From positions 434,001 through 498,000 of the forward strand of contig NZ_BSTF01000001.1 in assembly GCF_030269365.1 (NCBI RefSeq): a stretch of DNA of 64,000 nucleotides, in the 5' to 3' direction. Positions 43,001 through 58,000 of the stretch are shown piece after piece. Each line of letters begins with the position of its first letter. Position 1 is the stretch's first letter. The translations under genes and the position numbers were made by a program. The notes under the pieces are model-generated. The model saw nothing but the letters and a program-made list of their open reading frames with translations, did no database searches and was not told the DNA's origin. The DNA is from Lentzea sp. NBRC 102530 (lineage in GTDB: Bacteria > Actinomycetota > Actinomycetes > Mycobacteriales > Pseudonocardiaceae).

Positions 43001-46000
43001 TGCCCGTCGGCGCCCCCCTGCCGGACCCGCGCGTCGTGGCCGGTGAGCTGAGCCGGGCACTCGTGCCGCAGGGCTACTCCCGCAAGGTGTTCGTGCCTGA
43101 TGGCAACATCGCCATGACACCGAGCGGACTGACCGTCGGGGGCGCTGGTCTGCTGCACGCCGACCCGCCCGCGCTGGGACCGGACGACTTCGTCACCAGC
43201 CCGGTACCGCCCAGGGGCGATCGGGTGTACGGCCAGTTCTTCCCGGCCGAGCGGGACGACTGGATCATGATGTCCCAGAGCTCCCGGGGATACGGTTCGC
43301 AGCGGCTGTACTTCTCGATGCCCGCCGGTGCCACCCACGGCGGCGAGCCCCACCTGCTGCCCGCTCCGAACTACACCTGGATCGTCGACGGGCACAGCAC
43401 CGCGAGCACCGGTCTGCACGTGGCGATGGCGACGGGCCGGAAGTACCGCCTGGGCGACCGGCTGGACCTCAACGGGTCGGCCGCCGTCGCGGCCGTCGCG
43501 GGGAGCAGGCTGTTCCAGCACAACCACCCGGCTTCGCCCGTCCACCTGCTCATGCTCCAGTGCGACTTCGACGCGGCGCTCCTGAACGGACGGGCGAGCG
43601 CGGCAGCCGCGATGCGCGAAGCCTGGGAACGGGAGATCTCCCCGCTGGGCAGCATGGTCGCGGCCGGCCGGACCGTGACCGTCGGCGGCGACGGCACCTT
43701 GTCCGCCAAGGACTACGGGCACTTCACCGACCTGGTCGGGCCCGCGCACGAACCCATCCCGCTCGACGACCTCGCCGGCACCGGCCAGTTGCGGGCCGAC
43801 GGGCCAGAGGAGGTGCCGGCGTTGGCCAGGGAGACGGCCAGGGCCGCTGCCTGGAGGCGGGTCAGGGCGGTGCACCCGCCGGTCGTGCGGACCTTCGGCT
43901 CGGCCGAGGAGCAGGCCCGGGCACGGGCCGAGTTCGCCGCGGCCTTCGACGCCGAAGCCGCGGTGCTCACCCGCGCCGAACTGCCGGTGGGACGCCCGGA
44001 CGTCGAACTGCACGACGGAGGGCCGCGCCAGGCGAACTACCCGCTGGTCCACGTCACCCTGCCGGCCGCGGAACTCGGCGAGATCGCGCTGTCGGGCGGC
44101 GATCGGATGGAGATCAGGCGCGCGTTCGCCGCACTGGACCCGCGACTGCGACCGGGCACCACGTCCTCCGACGGAGCCCGGCGGCCCGTTCCGATGCCGC
44201 CTGCGAGCGTTCGCCCGGCACGGAGGGCGGACCTGCCGGCCGCGTTCGGCGCCCTGCCGCCGGCGCCGGTCCGGCGGCCCGTGCTGGAGGTCGAGAGCTG
44301 GCGGCATTCGCCCGCCTCGGACGCGCCGTGGTTCTCCCCGGCGGCGGAACCGTTGCGGCCGGAGAGCTGGGCGCACCTGCGGGACACGGCCGAGGTGCGC
44401 ACCGTCGACACCGAACTCTTCGAACCCGCCCGCATCGCAGGCGCCGAGCCGGGCCAGCTGTCCGGGTTCGACCAGGTCGTGCGGTACGACGTGCGCCGCG
44501 TGGAGGTCGAGCCGGGCCGGTTCGTGCAGGAGTTCACCGTCCGGCTGCGGCTGGACGACTCGGCGGTCGGGCCGTCCGCGCGGCAGGCGGTCGAGGCCGA
44601 GGTGCCCGCGCACCTGGACCGTTTGTGGAACAAGGGTTTCCGGTTGCCCGGCGGGGACCAGTTCCACCTCCGCGTCGACTTCGTCGGCCCGCGCGATCCC
44701 GCCCACGCCGGCATCACCCTGCTGTCCGGCACCGCTGCGGACCGCAGCACCCAGTTCCGGTGGCGCGTCGACGAAACCGCGGCGCTGTCGCACGAGGTCG
44801 CGCACTTCGTCGGTCTGGTCGACGAGTACGCCGACACCGGGCGACCGTTCCTCACTCCCGGACGCACCCGCTTCCAGACCGACGACGGCCCGATGGGCAC
44901 GGCGATCCACTTCGGCGCCCAGGTGAAGCCCCGGCACCTGTGGCAGATCGAACGCGCGCTGGTCGGCCAGCTCGGCCCGGTGGAGTCGTGGAACCCGGTG
45001 CGCACCACGAACGGCCTGCCCGACTTCACCGGGAACGTGCTCGCGCCGCCGCGAGCCGACGCCCTGGTCGCCACGCTGACCGACCGGATCGCCCAGCTGC
45101 GCCGGCACCTGGCGGCGATGCCCGACGGGTTCGAACCGGCGCTGCGCGACCGGATCGAGGTGTGGGAGCGCTCGGCCGAGGTGCTCCGCAACACGCGGCC
45201 GGACGCCGTCGACGCGTCACGCCTGGCCGAACAGGTCAGGAGCCTGGAGCAACTCGTCCAGAAGGTGCGCGACGAACGGCTGATGTTCGTGAACACCGTG
45301 CTGTCCCAAGCACGTGCGGAAGTCGAAGCGGGCGGCAACCCGCTGGGCTGGCATCCGGGCGGTGTGCCGGGCGGGGTCACCGCCCGCCCCGACGCCCGGT
45401 TCGGCTTCGAGATCGAGTTCGTCCACCCCGCTCCCGGCCGGATCGGGAACGCGCTGGAGGAGGGCGGGTTCCTCGAGTGGGCGGACGGGGCGAAGTTCGA
45501 CGACATCGCGCAGGAGGTGCCTGACGACAAGTGGAAGCTGGTCGAGGAACCCGCCCACCTCGACGGGGCCGAGCTGGTCTCACCGGTGCTGCGGGGCGGC
45601 CCGCACACCTGGAGCGTGGTGGAACAGGTGCTCGGCGTCATCAGGACACAGCACGACCGGGGTGACGTCCTGCCGAGCTCGGAGCGCACGGGCGGGCACA
45701 TCAACCTCAGCTTCGACCAGCCGCTGAGCCGGGCCGACGCGTGGGCGTTGAGCGCGCTGGGAAAGGCGTTCGAAGGCGTGCTCTTCTGGCTGGGCAACAG
45801 GGTGGGCGCGGACTCGGACCACCGCGCCATCCAGGTGGTCGGGCCGAACCCGCTGCCGCCGCCGTTCGAGTCGTTCACGGCGGGGCACTCGTTCGAACAG
45901 CTGAACCACGACAAGCACGTTGCGATCAACTTCGCGCACCTCGAGGAGGACGGGTCCGGCGCGCGGGTCGAGTTCCGCTTCTGGGCCGGTTCGCTCGACC

Positions 46001-49000
46001 CGGAGGTCTGGCAGGCCAACGCGGAGATCAGCGGCGCGATGCTGCAGGCGGCCACGGACCCGTCGATCCGCCCTAGGCTGGACGAGCTGCTGCGCGACCC
46101 GTTCGTGCTCGGAGCTCCCGGACGCCCTGACTCGGAGGCGTTCTGGAACGGCAAGCTGCTGGACTTCATGGAGTTGCTGCCGCTCGGCCCCGAGGCGCAG
46201 CGGACGTTGATCCAGCGCGCCTCGGTGAGCCGGCCCTGGTCGGCGAGCGAGCAGAGCGACGCGCAGTGGCGTTCCCAGATGATCACGCGCGCAGGCCTCG
46301 ACCTGTTCCCGGGACCCGGGGTGTCCACGGCGAACGCTGTCTCGGTCGTGCGGCGGATCCGGTCGCACCAGGCGGCCCACCTGATCTCGGTGTCGCTGAC
46401 CCCGGACGGCCAGGGGGTGCGGTTGTGGGACGGGACCACCGAGCCGTTGAGGAAGTTCCTGCAGGTCATGAGGACCAGGCGGATCGGCGGGCTGGACGAC
46501 GACCGGGCCGCGGTGGTCCTACCGGACTGGCTCGGTCTGGCCGTCGCCGGTGGTGCCCGGGTCCTCGCCCAGCAACTGGCGGACGTGCGCGAGATACCGG
46601 TGCTCGCCACCGCCGGCGAAGTCCGCATCGACGCCGACGGTGACCTGGTCGCCGACCGCGCAGCGGGCGGGTGGATCGAGTTCCGGCACGGCACCGATCC
46701 CCTCCCGACCGGCGAGGACTCCTTCGCGAGTGCGCTGGCCGTGGCCGAGGACCGGCGAGCGCTCTCCGCGCGGCCGGACGTCACCCGGTACGAGGCGGCC
46801 GACATCGACGGGCGTCCCACGCTGGTGACGTACCTGCCGGACGAGACGATGCGCTCGACCGGTGTCCAGAACTGGCTCGGCAGCACCGACCAGGCGCAGC
46901 GCCTCTTCAGTCGCCGCACCGAGGAGGACGAGGCGGAGACCGTGGTGGCTCCGTGGGCCGCGGCGCTGGACAACGGACGCGTGCGGCCGCAGTTCGTCCT
47001 GGTGCAGGCGAAGGACGACCGGATCGTCTTCGGGTCCGGCGGCGGTGTCGTGGAACTGGACGTCGTGGCGGCCGCGCAGTGGCTGGCGTCGGACGTGCGG
47101 TTGCGGCCGGAGACCGCGGGCACCGCCGTGCCGCCGCTGGTGTTGCTGGTGCACGACGGAACCGGCGCCGCCGCGCTGGGCGAGGTCCTGGTGCGCGAGT
47201 TCCTCGGCCTCGGGGGCTGGCGCGAGACGTACCACCACCAGGGTTCCTTCGAGATCAACAGCACGGGTGTGCTGACCCTCGAACCGGACGGTTCCTTCAC
47301 CGAGGGGCCCGCGCCGGCACCGGACCAGGTGCGCTGGCAGTCCGACGGACGGCTCTACGACTTCACCCTGCAGGCCGGGCCGGGCGTTGCCGACGTCCTG
47401 CGCGCCGCCGTGCCCGGACTCGGCACCGTGGGCCCAGATCTGATCGTCAACGCTCACGGCGGCGCCGGGCACACGTTGCTGCAGCGCAACGACGGCACGC
47501 TGGTCGAGCTGGACGGAGCACGAACCGCCCGGCTGCTGCTCGACATCCCGCAGTTCCGCCGGCGGCTCGCCGCCGACCCCGGGCTGCCGGTGATCGTCGC
47601 CGGGGGAGGGACGGGCGTGCCCGCCGGTCACGGCGGACTCGCGTTCGACCTGGCCGGGGCCTTCCACCGGGCGCACCACTTCAACCCGGTGCACGCACTC
47701 GGGCAACTGCCCGGCGGGTCCGCGGTGTCGGCGCTCGTGTCCGGTCTGCGCGAAGGCGATCTGGCCCTGCGCGAAGTCGAGGGCCGCGACGGCGCGAGGG
47801 TGGGAATGGTCGTGCGCCGTCCCGGCGACGACGAGGTCCTGCAGCACATCAGCGACTGGGCGGCCGGGTTCACGAACGACGACTTCGCCACCTACTTCGA
47901 CGCGCAGGGGCGGTGGCACCGGAGTCCCTGGCAGGACCCGCCCGCGCTGGTGTTCGCGCACGTCTACGAGACGGGCTACCTGGCGTGGCGGGTGGACGGA
48001 GCGCCCCAGAGGCTGAACACCGGGGAACTCGCCGCGGTCCTCGGCGGCGAGGAGGCCTTCCGCGACCTGCTCGGCCCCGCCGGTGAGAGCCGGGGCAGCG
48101 CCCAGACCTCGATACCGATCGTGCTGGTGCCGGTGGGCGGTGCCGTCGCGGACCCGAGGCTGCTGGCCGCGGAACTCGCGCACGCGCTGGTACCGCACGG
48201 ATACGCCCGCTCGGTGTTCGTCCCGGACGGCGTCCTGCACCTGTCCCCGGCCGGTCTGGGGTTGAACGGCAACGGCTTCGTGCGGGTTCAGGCGCCGGAA
48301 CCGTTCCCGGACCAACTCGTGAGCCACCCGTTGCCCGGGACCGGCACCGTCCCGTATGGACAGTTCTTCCCGCGGGAGACCGTGGACGTGGCCGACATGG
48401 CGCGCAGTGGTCGCGGCTACGGATCACAGCGGGTGTACTTCTCCAGCGCGGCGGTGACCGAGGTCGAGACGCCCTACCTCATCCCCGCGCCGAACCGGAC
48501 CTGGGTCGTGGACGGCCACGGTGCGGAGGACGCGGGCATGCTGGTGACGATGTCCACCGGCAGGCCGCACCGGCTCGGCGACCAGCTGGACCTGCACGGC
48601 CCGGCGGCGGCCGCGGCCATCGCGGGCAGCAGGCTGTTCCAGCGGTACCACGGTGCCCGGCCCGCAGACCTCTTGATGCTGTTGTGCTCCTACGACCGGC
48701 CGTTCCCGGACGGAGGCCCCACCGCGGCCCAGGCGCTGCGCGATGCGTGGGACCACGGCGTCTCGCCGTTGAACAGCCTGGTGGCCGCGAACACGGACGC
48801 GTCGGCGTCCTTGCTGGGTGCGTTGATCGCCGAGGACGGCGGTCACTTCACCGACCTCGTCCGGCCGGGTGTGGATCCCGTTCCCCTGGCCGACTTCGCG
48901 GTGTCGGGCACCTACCGGGCAGGCCGGCTCGACGAGCTGTCCCCGCTCGCCAGGACGGTGGCGCACGCGGCAGCCTGGCGGCGGATCAACAACGCGCCGA

Positions 49001-52000
49001 AACCGGTGCTGCGGATCTTCGGCGAGGGCACCGACCAGGCCAGGACCCTCGCGGCGTTCGGCGCGGCCCTCACCGCGGCGGGCACGGCGCTCGCCCGCTT
49101 CGCACTGCCGCTGGACCACACCGACCTCCGGGTGGAGCACAGCGGGCCGCGTCACAACGGCGGACCCCTGGCGGAGGCCGTGTTCCCGGCGGCGGACCTC
49201 GGCACGCTCGCCCTGGCGAGCCGGAACCGCCAGACCATCCAGCAGGCGTTCGCCGCACTGGACCCCCGGTTCCGGGCGGCACCGGCACGGGGCTTCGTCC
49301 CGATGCCGCCCGCCTCCGCCGACGCCGGACCGTCGCTGGGCGGCCCACTGGTGCTGACCGATCGGACCGGCGACCCCAACCTCGTCAGTCTCGTGTCCGA
49401 GGACGTGCGTGAGCAGCTCAACGTGGATGCCTGGCAGTGGTCCACCGAGCACAGCAGGCGGGTGCTGTCCGTGCGGGATTCCGAGGGCCTGGCGACCGAG
49501 TGGCCCGCCGACTGGGCGTCCACAGTGGACGCGACCCGGACGCCGCCGCGTTTCGTCGTGCTGCAGGCCGAACCCGGCGGGTTCGCGGTCGACCTCGGCG
49601 AGGGGACCACCCGTGCCTTGACGCCGGAGGAGACGGCGCACCTCCTGCTCTCCGATCCCCGGACCGGAGGCGCGCTCGCACCCCTCGTCGTGCTCGTCGA
49701 CGATCCCGATCCCTTGCGGGACAAGCCGGAGAGCGAGGAGCTGGTCGGCCACCTCCTCGACCTCGGCGGGTGGCGCGAGATCTACCACCACCAGGGCGAG
49801 TTCGCCTTCGAGAGCTCCGGGGTGCCGGCCCTGCCCGAGGACGGGCACGTCTCCGCCGGTCGTGATCCGGCACCGGACGAGCTCGTCTGGCGGCACGACG
49901 GTGCGACCTTCGACTTCACCGCGGGGACCTCGCCGGCGGCGAACGTCCTCCGCGAGGACCGGCCGACGGTCGTCGTCGCGGTCAGCGGTGGGCCGGGGCA
50001 CGCCTCGATCGCCCGCCCGGGAGGACGCGCGGTCGAGCTGGACGGCGCGCGACTGGGCCGGTTCCTGTTGTCCCTGCCGGAGTTCCGCGAACGGCTCGGC
50101 GCCGCGGACACCCGGCTGGTGATCCAGACCGACCACCCGCAGGTGCGCAACGTCCGCGGTGGTTTCGGCCACGACCTCGCGGGTGCCCTGCACGCGGCGG
50201 GACTGTTCCACGACGTCCACGTGCTGCCACCCGCCACCGGCGCCTCACCGGTGCTCGTCTCCGGACTGCGCGACGGAGACGTGCGGACGAAGCTGGTCCT
50301 CAACAACGACGGCGTGCCCGCCGCGCTCCTGGTCCGCTCACCGGGTGACGACCAGTTGCTCGCCGACCTGCGGGGGTGGGCCAAGGGGAGCGGGGCGGAC
50401 CTCGGCGGGTTCACCGGCGGTGGGACACGGCTCCCCGCGCCCTGGGCGGTCACGCCCGGCGTGGTCGTCGCCCGGCATGGAGAAGGCGGTTTCCAGGCCG
50501 TGCGGTCCGACGGGCAGCCGCTGTCGCTGCCCGCGGGCGAACTCGCGGGCGTTCTCGGCGACGGCGCACAGCTGCGCGACCTGCTGGGACCGGGCCAGGC
50601 GGAAGCGCACCGCCACCAGGCCAAGCCGGTCCTGCTGGTGGCCGCGGACGGGCTGACCCGTGACGCGGACGCCACCGAGTTCGCCGCGGGGCTGGTTCCG
50701 GGCGGGTACGCGCGGCCGGTGTACACGGCCGACGGGACCCTCGCCTTCACCCCCGGCGGCATCGAGACCTCCGGCCAGAGGTTCTCCCTCGCCGAGGCAC
50801 CCGAACCGGGAGCCAACCGCTTCCTCGCCTACGACTGGCCCGACGCGGGGCTGGGCGTTCGCGGTCAGTTCTTCCCCAGTTCGGCCTTCGACGCGGTGCA
50901 GATGGGTGCCTTCGCGTTCTCCTCGGACGGTGGCCGTGCGTACCTGTCCTCGGACGGGCGAGGAGGGGAGTCACTCCACCTCCTCCCCGCTCCGCGCCAG
51001 ACGTGGACGACCCTGGGGCACGGTTCGCGCTCCGCGGGACTGATCGCGGCGTTGGCGTCCTCCCGGACGCACGGCCGTGGGGACGCCCTGTTCCTCGACG
51101 GAGCCGCAGCCGCCAAGCTGATTCAGGGCACCGACGTGTTCCAGCGCAGTCATCCGGCTTCCCCCGTGAACCTGCTCGTGCTCGCCTGCAACTTCGGAGC
51201 CGAGCGGAACGACGGCGCGGACAGCGGTGCGGCGACTCTGGCGGGAGCGTGGTCCTCGGAGCGCTTCCCCTTGCGCAGCCTGCTGGCCGCGACGGCGAAG
51301 GCCGATCTCCACTACGGCGGGAAGGTGGTCGTCCACGACGGTGGTCACTTCGCGGAGTTCGCGGGTCCCGCCGAGCGCCCCGTTCCGCTGGCCGACTTCA
51401 CAGAAACCGGCGTTTACCGGGTGGAAGCCGGGAACCCGGCGCGTCCCGGCAGCCTCGGCGCGATCAGCGAACTGGCCCGGCGCACTGCCCGTGGCGCGGC
51501 CTGGCGCACGATCCTGTCCGCGCTACGTCCGTCCGTGCGGATCACCGGTCACGGCACCACGACGGCGGACGCGACCGGGGCGGCCCAGCGGGCCGCTGCC
51601 GCGTTCAACCGGGCCTACGACGACGAAGCCGAACTGCTGGCCGGGTACGACGTGCCGGCCGATCGCGCGCAGGTGGACCTGCTGGTGCTCACCGAGATCG
51701 GTCCGGACACGGGTGGGCGCCCGGCGGCCGTGGAGGTCACCTTCCCGAAGGCGGACCTGGGCCGGGACGCTGTCGCGCAGGGCGAGTGGGAGTCGATCCG
51801 GGCGGCGTTCGCCCATCTCGACCCCGAGGTCCGGGCGGGTGCCCTCGACCGCGCCGAGCCGGTCACCGCCGAGCAGGGGCCGACGGTGACGGTGGGGCCG
51901 CCCGAGCCCGCCGCGGCACGGGTGCTGGCCGACTCCCGCGGCGAGGTCAGCCTGCTGGCGTTCGCGACCACGAGCACCCAGCAGCGCGTCGAGGCGGCGA

Positions 52001-55000
52001 ACTGGGGACGTTTCTCCGAGCACTCGCACCGGGCGTTGCGGCTCAAGGGGAACGACGAGCTGGAGGTTCCCTCCGGCTGGCGGAACGTCTTCGACGGGAA
52101 CCGGACTCCGCCGAGGTTCGTGCTGCTGGAGTTCGGCGGCGGTGCGTTCCGCTACACCGGGGCCGACGGTGCCGTTGCCACGGCGGGCGTGCGGCAGATG
52201 GCCGAGCTGGTGGCGGGGCACGAGGAGTTCCGCAGGCCGGGTGCGGGCGGGGTGCGGGCGCCGGCGGTCCTGCTCGTCTTCGACGATTCCGCCGCCACCG
52301 CACCGCCTTCGCTGACCGACGACCTGGTCGCGGCCGTGCGGGCACTCGCCGGGTGGCGTCCGATGTGGACGTACCACGGGGCGTTCCGGTTCGCCACGCG
52401 CGGGAACGTCCAGATCCGGGGTGTCGACGGACTCGGCAGCGGGCCGGGCGTCGACCTTCCCGTGCGCCGCACCGACGCGGGATTCGTCGTGGCCGGGCCG
52501 CAGTCCGTGCTGCGACTGGACTCCCGGTACGGCGACGCCGTTCGCGAGATCTCCCGGCGGTCCGAGGACGAACCGCTGGTGGTGTTCGCGAGCACGGCCG
52601 AGACGCACGCCGTGGTCGACCTGCCCGGCGGGTCCCGGGCCGAGTTCGACGGGGCGGACCTCGGCCGCGCGCTGGTGGCGGACCCGGCTTTCCGCGCCGG
52701 GCTCGACGAAGGCCGTCCGGTGCTGCTGGTGGGTGAGGACGCGGGGAAGCGGGCCGACCACGGTGGTGTCGGGTTCGAGCTGGCCGGTGTGCTGCACCGG
52801 CACGGCTACTTCCAGGACGTGCTCGCCGCGACCGCGGGCGGGCGGGAGTTCGCCGTGGTGTCCGGGCTGCGCGACGGGGACGTGGCCGTCGAGCGGCTGA
52901 CCACGGCCGGTGGCGACCCGGCCGGGGTGTTCGTCCGGTTCCCCGGTGACGAGAACTTCCTGCGGCAGGCCAGGAACTGGGCGTCCGGGCAGGAGATGCC
53001 GTTGCCCGTCCCGGTGTTGCTGAGGCCGGCGGACGACGGCTACCACGCGCTGCGTTCGGACGGCTCCGCGCTGCGGATGCCGTTGCGGGAACTGGCCTGG
53101 CAGCTCGGGGACACGGAGTTGCTGCGCGGAGTCCTCTCGGCGTACGACGCTGCCGGGTCCTCGCGCGCGCCGCTGTGCCTGGTACCGCTGGCGGGCAGGC
53201 ACGGCGAGCCGCACCCCGCCGACGACTTCACCGCCGGAATCCTCGGGCGGGGATACGCGCGCGAGGTCCTCACGACCTCTCTCGAGGTGCCCTGGAAGGG
53301 GTCGCACGGCCCCGTGATCGAACCCGGCTCGTTCCGGCCGGCTCAGCGGGTCGGCCCCGGACCGGACCAGCTGCTGTCCTACCCGGTCCTCGGCCCTGGA
53401 CGGGAGGTGCGCGGGCAGTCGTTCCCGATGAGCACCTTCGAGGCGGCCTGGCGGTCACCCGACGCGGACCGGGCCGCGGGGCGGCGCACCTACCACCACC
53501 TCGACCTGAACCGGTCGTACCTGCTGCCGGTGGCGGGTACCTGGCACCTCCAGCTGCACGGCGGCGGGAGCTCACTCGGAGCGTCGCTGCGGACGGGCAG
53601 GCCCCACCGGTTCGGTGACTCAGTGGCGTTCGAAGGCGGTGCCGCGATGGCGGCGCTCGCGGGTGGCCGGTTGTTCGGGGCGCACCACCCGCCGGGGCCC
53701 GCCCGGCTGGTGCTGGCCAGCTGTCACGCCGCGACACCGGTCAACGGTGGTGAGAGCGCCGCGGCACGGTTGCGGGACGCCTGGCGCGACGGCAGGTCGC
53801 CGCTCGCGGCGCTGGCGGCCGCGGACACCGAGGTCTACGTGTCCACGCAAGGCGCCCTGCAGACCGAGGACGGAGGTCGCTTCGTCGACGTCGTCTCCGG
53901 GCGGACCGACCTCGTGCCGCTGGAGGACCTCGCCGCGGAGGTAATCCCGCCGGTCAGCGTGGCGGCGGACCGCTTCGCCGGGGTGGGGAAGACCGCCGCA
54001 CGGGTGGCGCGGGCCGCCGCGTGGCGCCGGGCCGTCGGCGCGGGGTTGCCCGAGGTCGACATCGCCGGTGCGGGTCCCGACGCGGCGTGGGTGGTGGCGG
54101 AGTTCACGAGGGCGTTCACCGCGGAGGCGCGGCACCTGGCGCGTGCGGACCTGCCGATCGCCCTCACCGACGTCGTGGTGCGGGTGAGCCCGGATGCCTC
54201 GGCAAGCGTTGCGGCACAGGGAATTTCCGTAGCCCATCAGCTGAGCCGACGGGCGGGCGACATCGCCACGATCGCAGTCGCCCTGCCTCGCGGCGACGTC
54301 GGCGGACGGGCGCTGGCCACCCGTGACCCCGAGACCGTCGACCAGGCGTTCGGCGCGCTCGATCCGGCCCGCCGTCCTGTGCGAAACCCGCAGCCCTTCG
54401 GTGGGGACCTCGCGGTGGAGCCGTTGCGGAACGTGGACGGCGTCGCGATCGGGGCCGCGTTCCTCGCACCGGCCGAGGCGGCCCGCGCCAGGGCGGCGTT
54501 CTCGGCGAGCACCGGCACCCGGACCTACACGGCCGCCGTGCACCACGACGAGCGCGGTTTCCGGCTGCCGCTGCGCTCCGGTGGCGAGGTCGTCGTCGGC
54601 GTCCAGGACATGGCCGGTGTGCTCGCCGGGCTCGATGCGACGCGGTTCGGTGACTGGCGCGGCGGTTCGGTCCTGCAGTTCGCGAGCTGCCGCCTGGGGG
54701 CACCGGAGTACGCGCCGCGGCTGGCGGCGCTGTCCGCGCTCGCCCGCGGTGCCGGGTTCAGCGGGCGTGTGTGGGGGCCGGAAGGGCGGTTGGAGCTGAC
54801 GCCGTCCGGTCTGTTGCGAGAACTGCCCGACGGCGACCTGCCCTCGCCCGGGGCGACGGTGCTGGGTGCGCCCGAACCGCGGGTGAGCAGGTGGACCGAC
54901 GCCCACGGCCGGGAGAGCCTGCTCTCGTTCGCGACGGCCACGGCCCACAAGAACGTGGGAGCCGACCACTGGAGGCTGATCTCCGAGCACTCGCACCAGG

Positions 55001-58000
55001 CCCTGTCCCTGCTGGGCCGTGCTCCGGCGGAAGCCAGGCCGGGGTGGGCGGCCGCGTTCGACGGCACGCGGACGCCGCCGCGGTTCGTGCTGCTCGAGTT
55101 CGCCGGCGGTGCGTTCCGCTACACCGGTCCGGACGGCGCCGACGCCACGGCGACCGTGCGGCAGATGGCCGAGTTGATGGCGGCGCACAACGGGTTCCGG
55201 CAGCCGGACGCCCGTGGGATCCTGCCGCCGGCGGTCCTGCTGATCGCCGACCACTCCGCCGCCGCGACGCCTTCGCTCGCGCCCCAACTGGCTCAGGCCG
55301 TGCAGGCGCTCGCCGGCTGGCGTCCGATGTGGACCTACCACGGTGCTCTCCAGGTGATGAACACCGGGCAGATCCGCATCGAGGACGCCCGCGGCCTCGC
55401 CGCCGGCCCTGCCGCGCGGCCGCCGCTGCGCTCCGACGACGCCGGGTTCGTCGTGGACGGCCCGGAGCCGGTGGCGGAGTTGAAGAAGCGGTACGCCACT
55501 GCGGTTCGCGACGTCTTCCAGCGGCACGAGGGCAATCCGCCGCTGGTGGTGTTCGTGAACTCCGCCGAGACGCATGCGGTGGTGACCACGGCCGGCGGGT
55601 ACCGCGTCGAACTCGACGGTGCCGACCTGGGTCGCGCTCTCGTTGCCGAGCCGGAGTTCCGCGCCGAACTCGACGAGGGCCGTCCGGTGGTGCTCGTCGG
55701 TGACGACGCCGGAAAACGGGCCGACCACGGGGGTTTCGGTTTCGAGCTGGCCGGCGTGCTGCACCGACGTGGCTACTTCCAGGACGTGTACGCCCCTGTT
55801 GCGGGACGGTTCGACGTGGTGTCCGGACTGCGGGACGGTGACGTGGCGGTCGAGCCCCTGGTGGGCCCCGACGGTGGCACGGTCGGCGTGTTCGTCCGGT
55901 TCGCCGGTGACGCGGACTTCCTCCGGCAGGCCCGGGAATGGGCTGCCTCCGAACGGGACGCGGCCGCGGTGTCGGTGCTGATGCGGCCGGCCGATGGCGG
56001 TTACCAGGCGCTGCGGTCGGACGGAGCCGCGCTGCGGCTGTCCCTCGCGGAGGTGGCGTGGCAGGTCGGGGACACCGGTCTCCTGCGCGACGCCCTGGCG
56101 GCCAGGGACCGCGTCCTCGACCCCGACAGGATGACGCCGACTCCGCTGCGGCTGATCCCCGTCGCGGGCAAGCTCGACGGTGCCAAGCCCGCCGAGCGGT
56201 TCGCTGAGGGCGTGCTGGCACGCGGCTACTCGCGCGAGGTGCTCGCCACGACCTCGGCGGTGCGGTGGACCGGATCGAGCGGACCAGAACTCCGTTCCAA
56301 GACGTACTACCGGGCCAAGCGGCCCGCGCCGCCGCTGGACCGGCTCGTCACCTATCCGGTGGTCGGCTCGGATCTCGCCGTGCGGGGTCAGTTCTTCCCC
56401 CTGGCCGCGGTCGACGCCGCCCGCTGGCACTTCCTCGCCGGGAGCCGGACCCGGCAGCGCGTCTACCACACCGCCGCCGACACCCGCTCCGCGATCGGAG
56501 CTGATCACTCGTACCTCCTGCCGGCGTCGAGCACCTGGCAACTGCAGGCGCACGGCAGTGCCAGGGGACTGAACGCCGTCCTGAGCAGCGGACGGCCTCA
56601 CGCGCTCGGCGACGTCGTGGCCCTCGACGGTGCCGATGCGGTCTCGGCGGTGGCGGGCGGCCGGCTCTTCGGACAGCACCACCCGGCGGGGCCGGCACGG
56701 TTGCTGGTCGTCGCCTGTGACCAGGCGGCGAGCGAAGGCAGGTCCGACAGCCCGGCGATGCGGCTCCGGGACGCCTGGCGCAGGAGCGGGCCGCCGCTGG
56801 ACGCCCTGGTCGCGGCACAACGCGAGGTCTGGCCGCTCGCCGAGGGTGGACTGGTGGTCGAGGAGGGAGGCCACTTCGTCGACGTCCTGCGGCAGGGCGA
56901 TCCGGTGCCGTTGCGGGACCTCGCGGTGGAGACCATCGCTCCGGTGAGCGTGACGTCACGCGGGTCGGACCGGTTCGCCGGAGTCGTCAGGACCGCCGAG
57001 CGGGTCGCCCGTGCCGCCGCGTGGCGCAAGGTCCGCGGTGTGAGGATGCCGGAGGTCGAGATCGTCGGCGTCGGGTCGAACGCAGTGGAGGAGGCCGCGA
57101 GAACGGCGCGGGAGTTCGACAGGGCGTTCCGTCGGGAGGCTGACCGGCTGGCGCGCGCGGACCTGCGCGTCGACGCGGCCGACATCACCCGGACCGTCCA
57201 TCCGAGCGCGGACAAGAACGTTGCCGCACAACGAATCCGTTCACTCGGGCACCGCCTGAGCCACCGGACCCACGACGTCGCCACGATGACGGTCACCCTG
57301 CCGCCCGGCGACGTCGGTGCACGGGCGCTCGGCAGCGGCGACGAGCGGGCCATCGACGCCGCGTTCGCCGCGCTCGACCCCGTTCGCAGGCACGGGCCGG
57401 TGGCGGAGGGCGACGGAGCGGTCTTCCACGCCGCCAGGGCCGCGCTGGCGACCGGTGCGCGGGCCGTCGACTTCCACCCGGGCGGGATCCCCGGCGGGAT
57501 CAGCTCACGGCCCGACGCGCGGTTCGGGTTCGAGGTCGAGGTGCAGCTCGCCGGGCAGGACGCGATCGAGCGGGTGAGCGAGAACGCTCAGGAGCAGGAA
57601 CTCGTCGAGCGGACCGATGACAGCGGTCTCACGGATCCCTCGGGCGAGCTCACCGGGAACCTGTGGCACTTCGTCGAGGAGTCGTCGCACCCGAACGGTG
57701 CCGAGATGGTCTCGCCGCTCTACACCGCCGGGACGGACCCGTGGGGGGAGACCGACCGGATGCTGGCCCTGCTGCGGGACGAGGGCGCGCGGGCGGACGA
57801 GATGGGCGGCCACGTCAACATCAGCTTCGCCGGCCACACCCCGCCGTCGGACTACGCCTGGTTGGTCCACCTCGTGAAGGCGTTCGGCGCCACCTGGTTC
57901 CGGCTGGGCAACCCGCCGGGTTCCGCGGTGCAGCGCGATCTGTGGCCTGCCGGGCCGAACCCGTGGCCGTCGGCCCCGGAGGCGGTCCGCACGCCCGCCG

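Noticed and set aside
39091..45108. 2005-aa open frame antisense to the 7295-aa gene
   Set aside because: High-GC shadow frame: Arg/Gly/Pro/His-rich, no domain, and the opposite strand encodes recognisable repeated domains throughout.
53620..56874. 1084-aa antisense frame under the caspase-like repeats
   Set aside because: Its internal repeats simply mirror the sense-strand modules; no recognisable protein.
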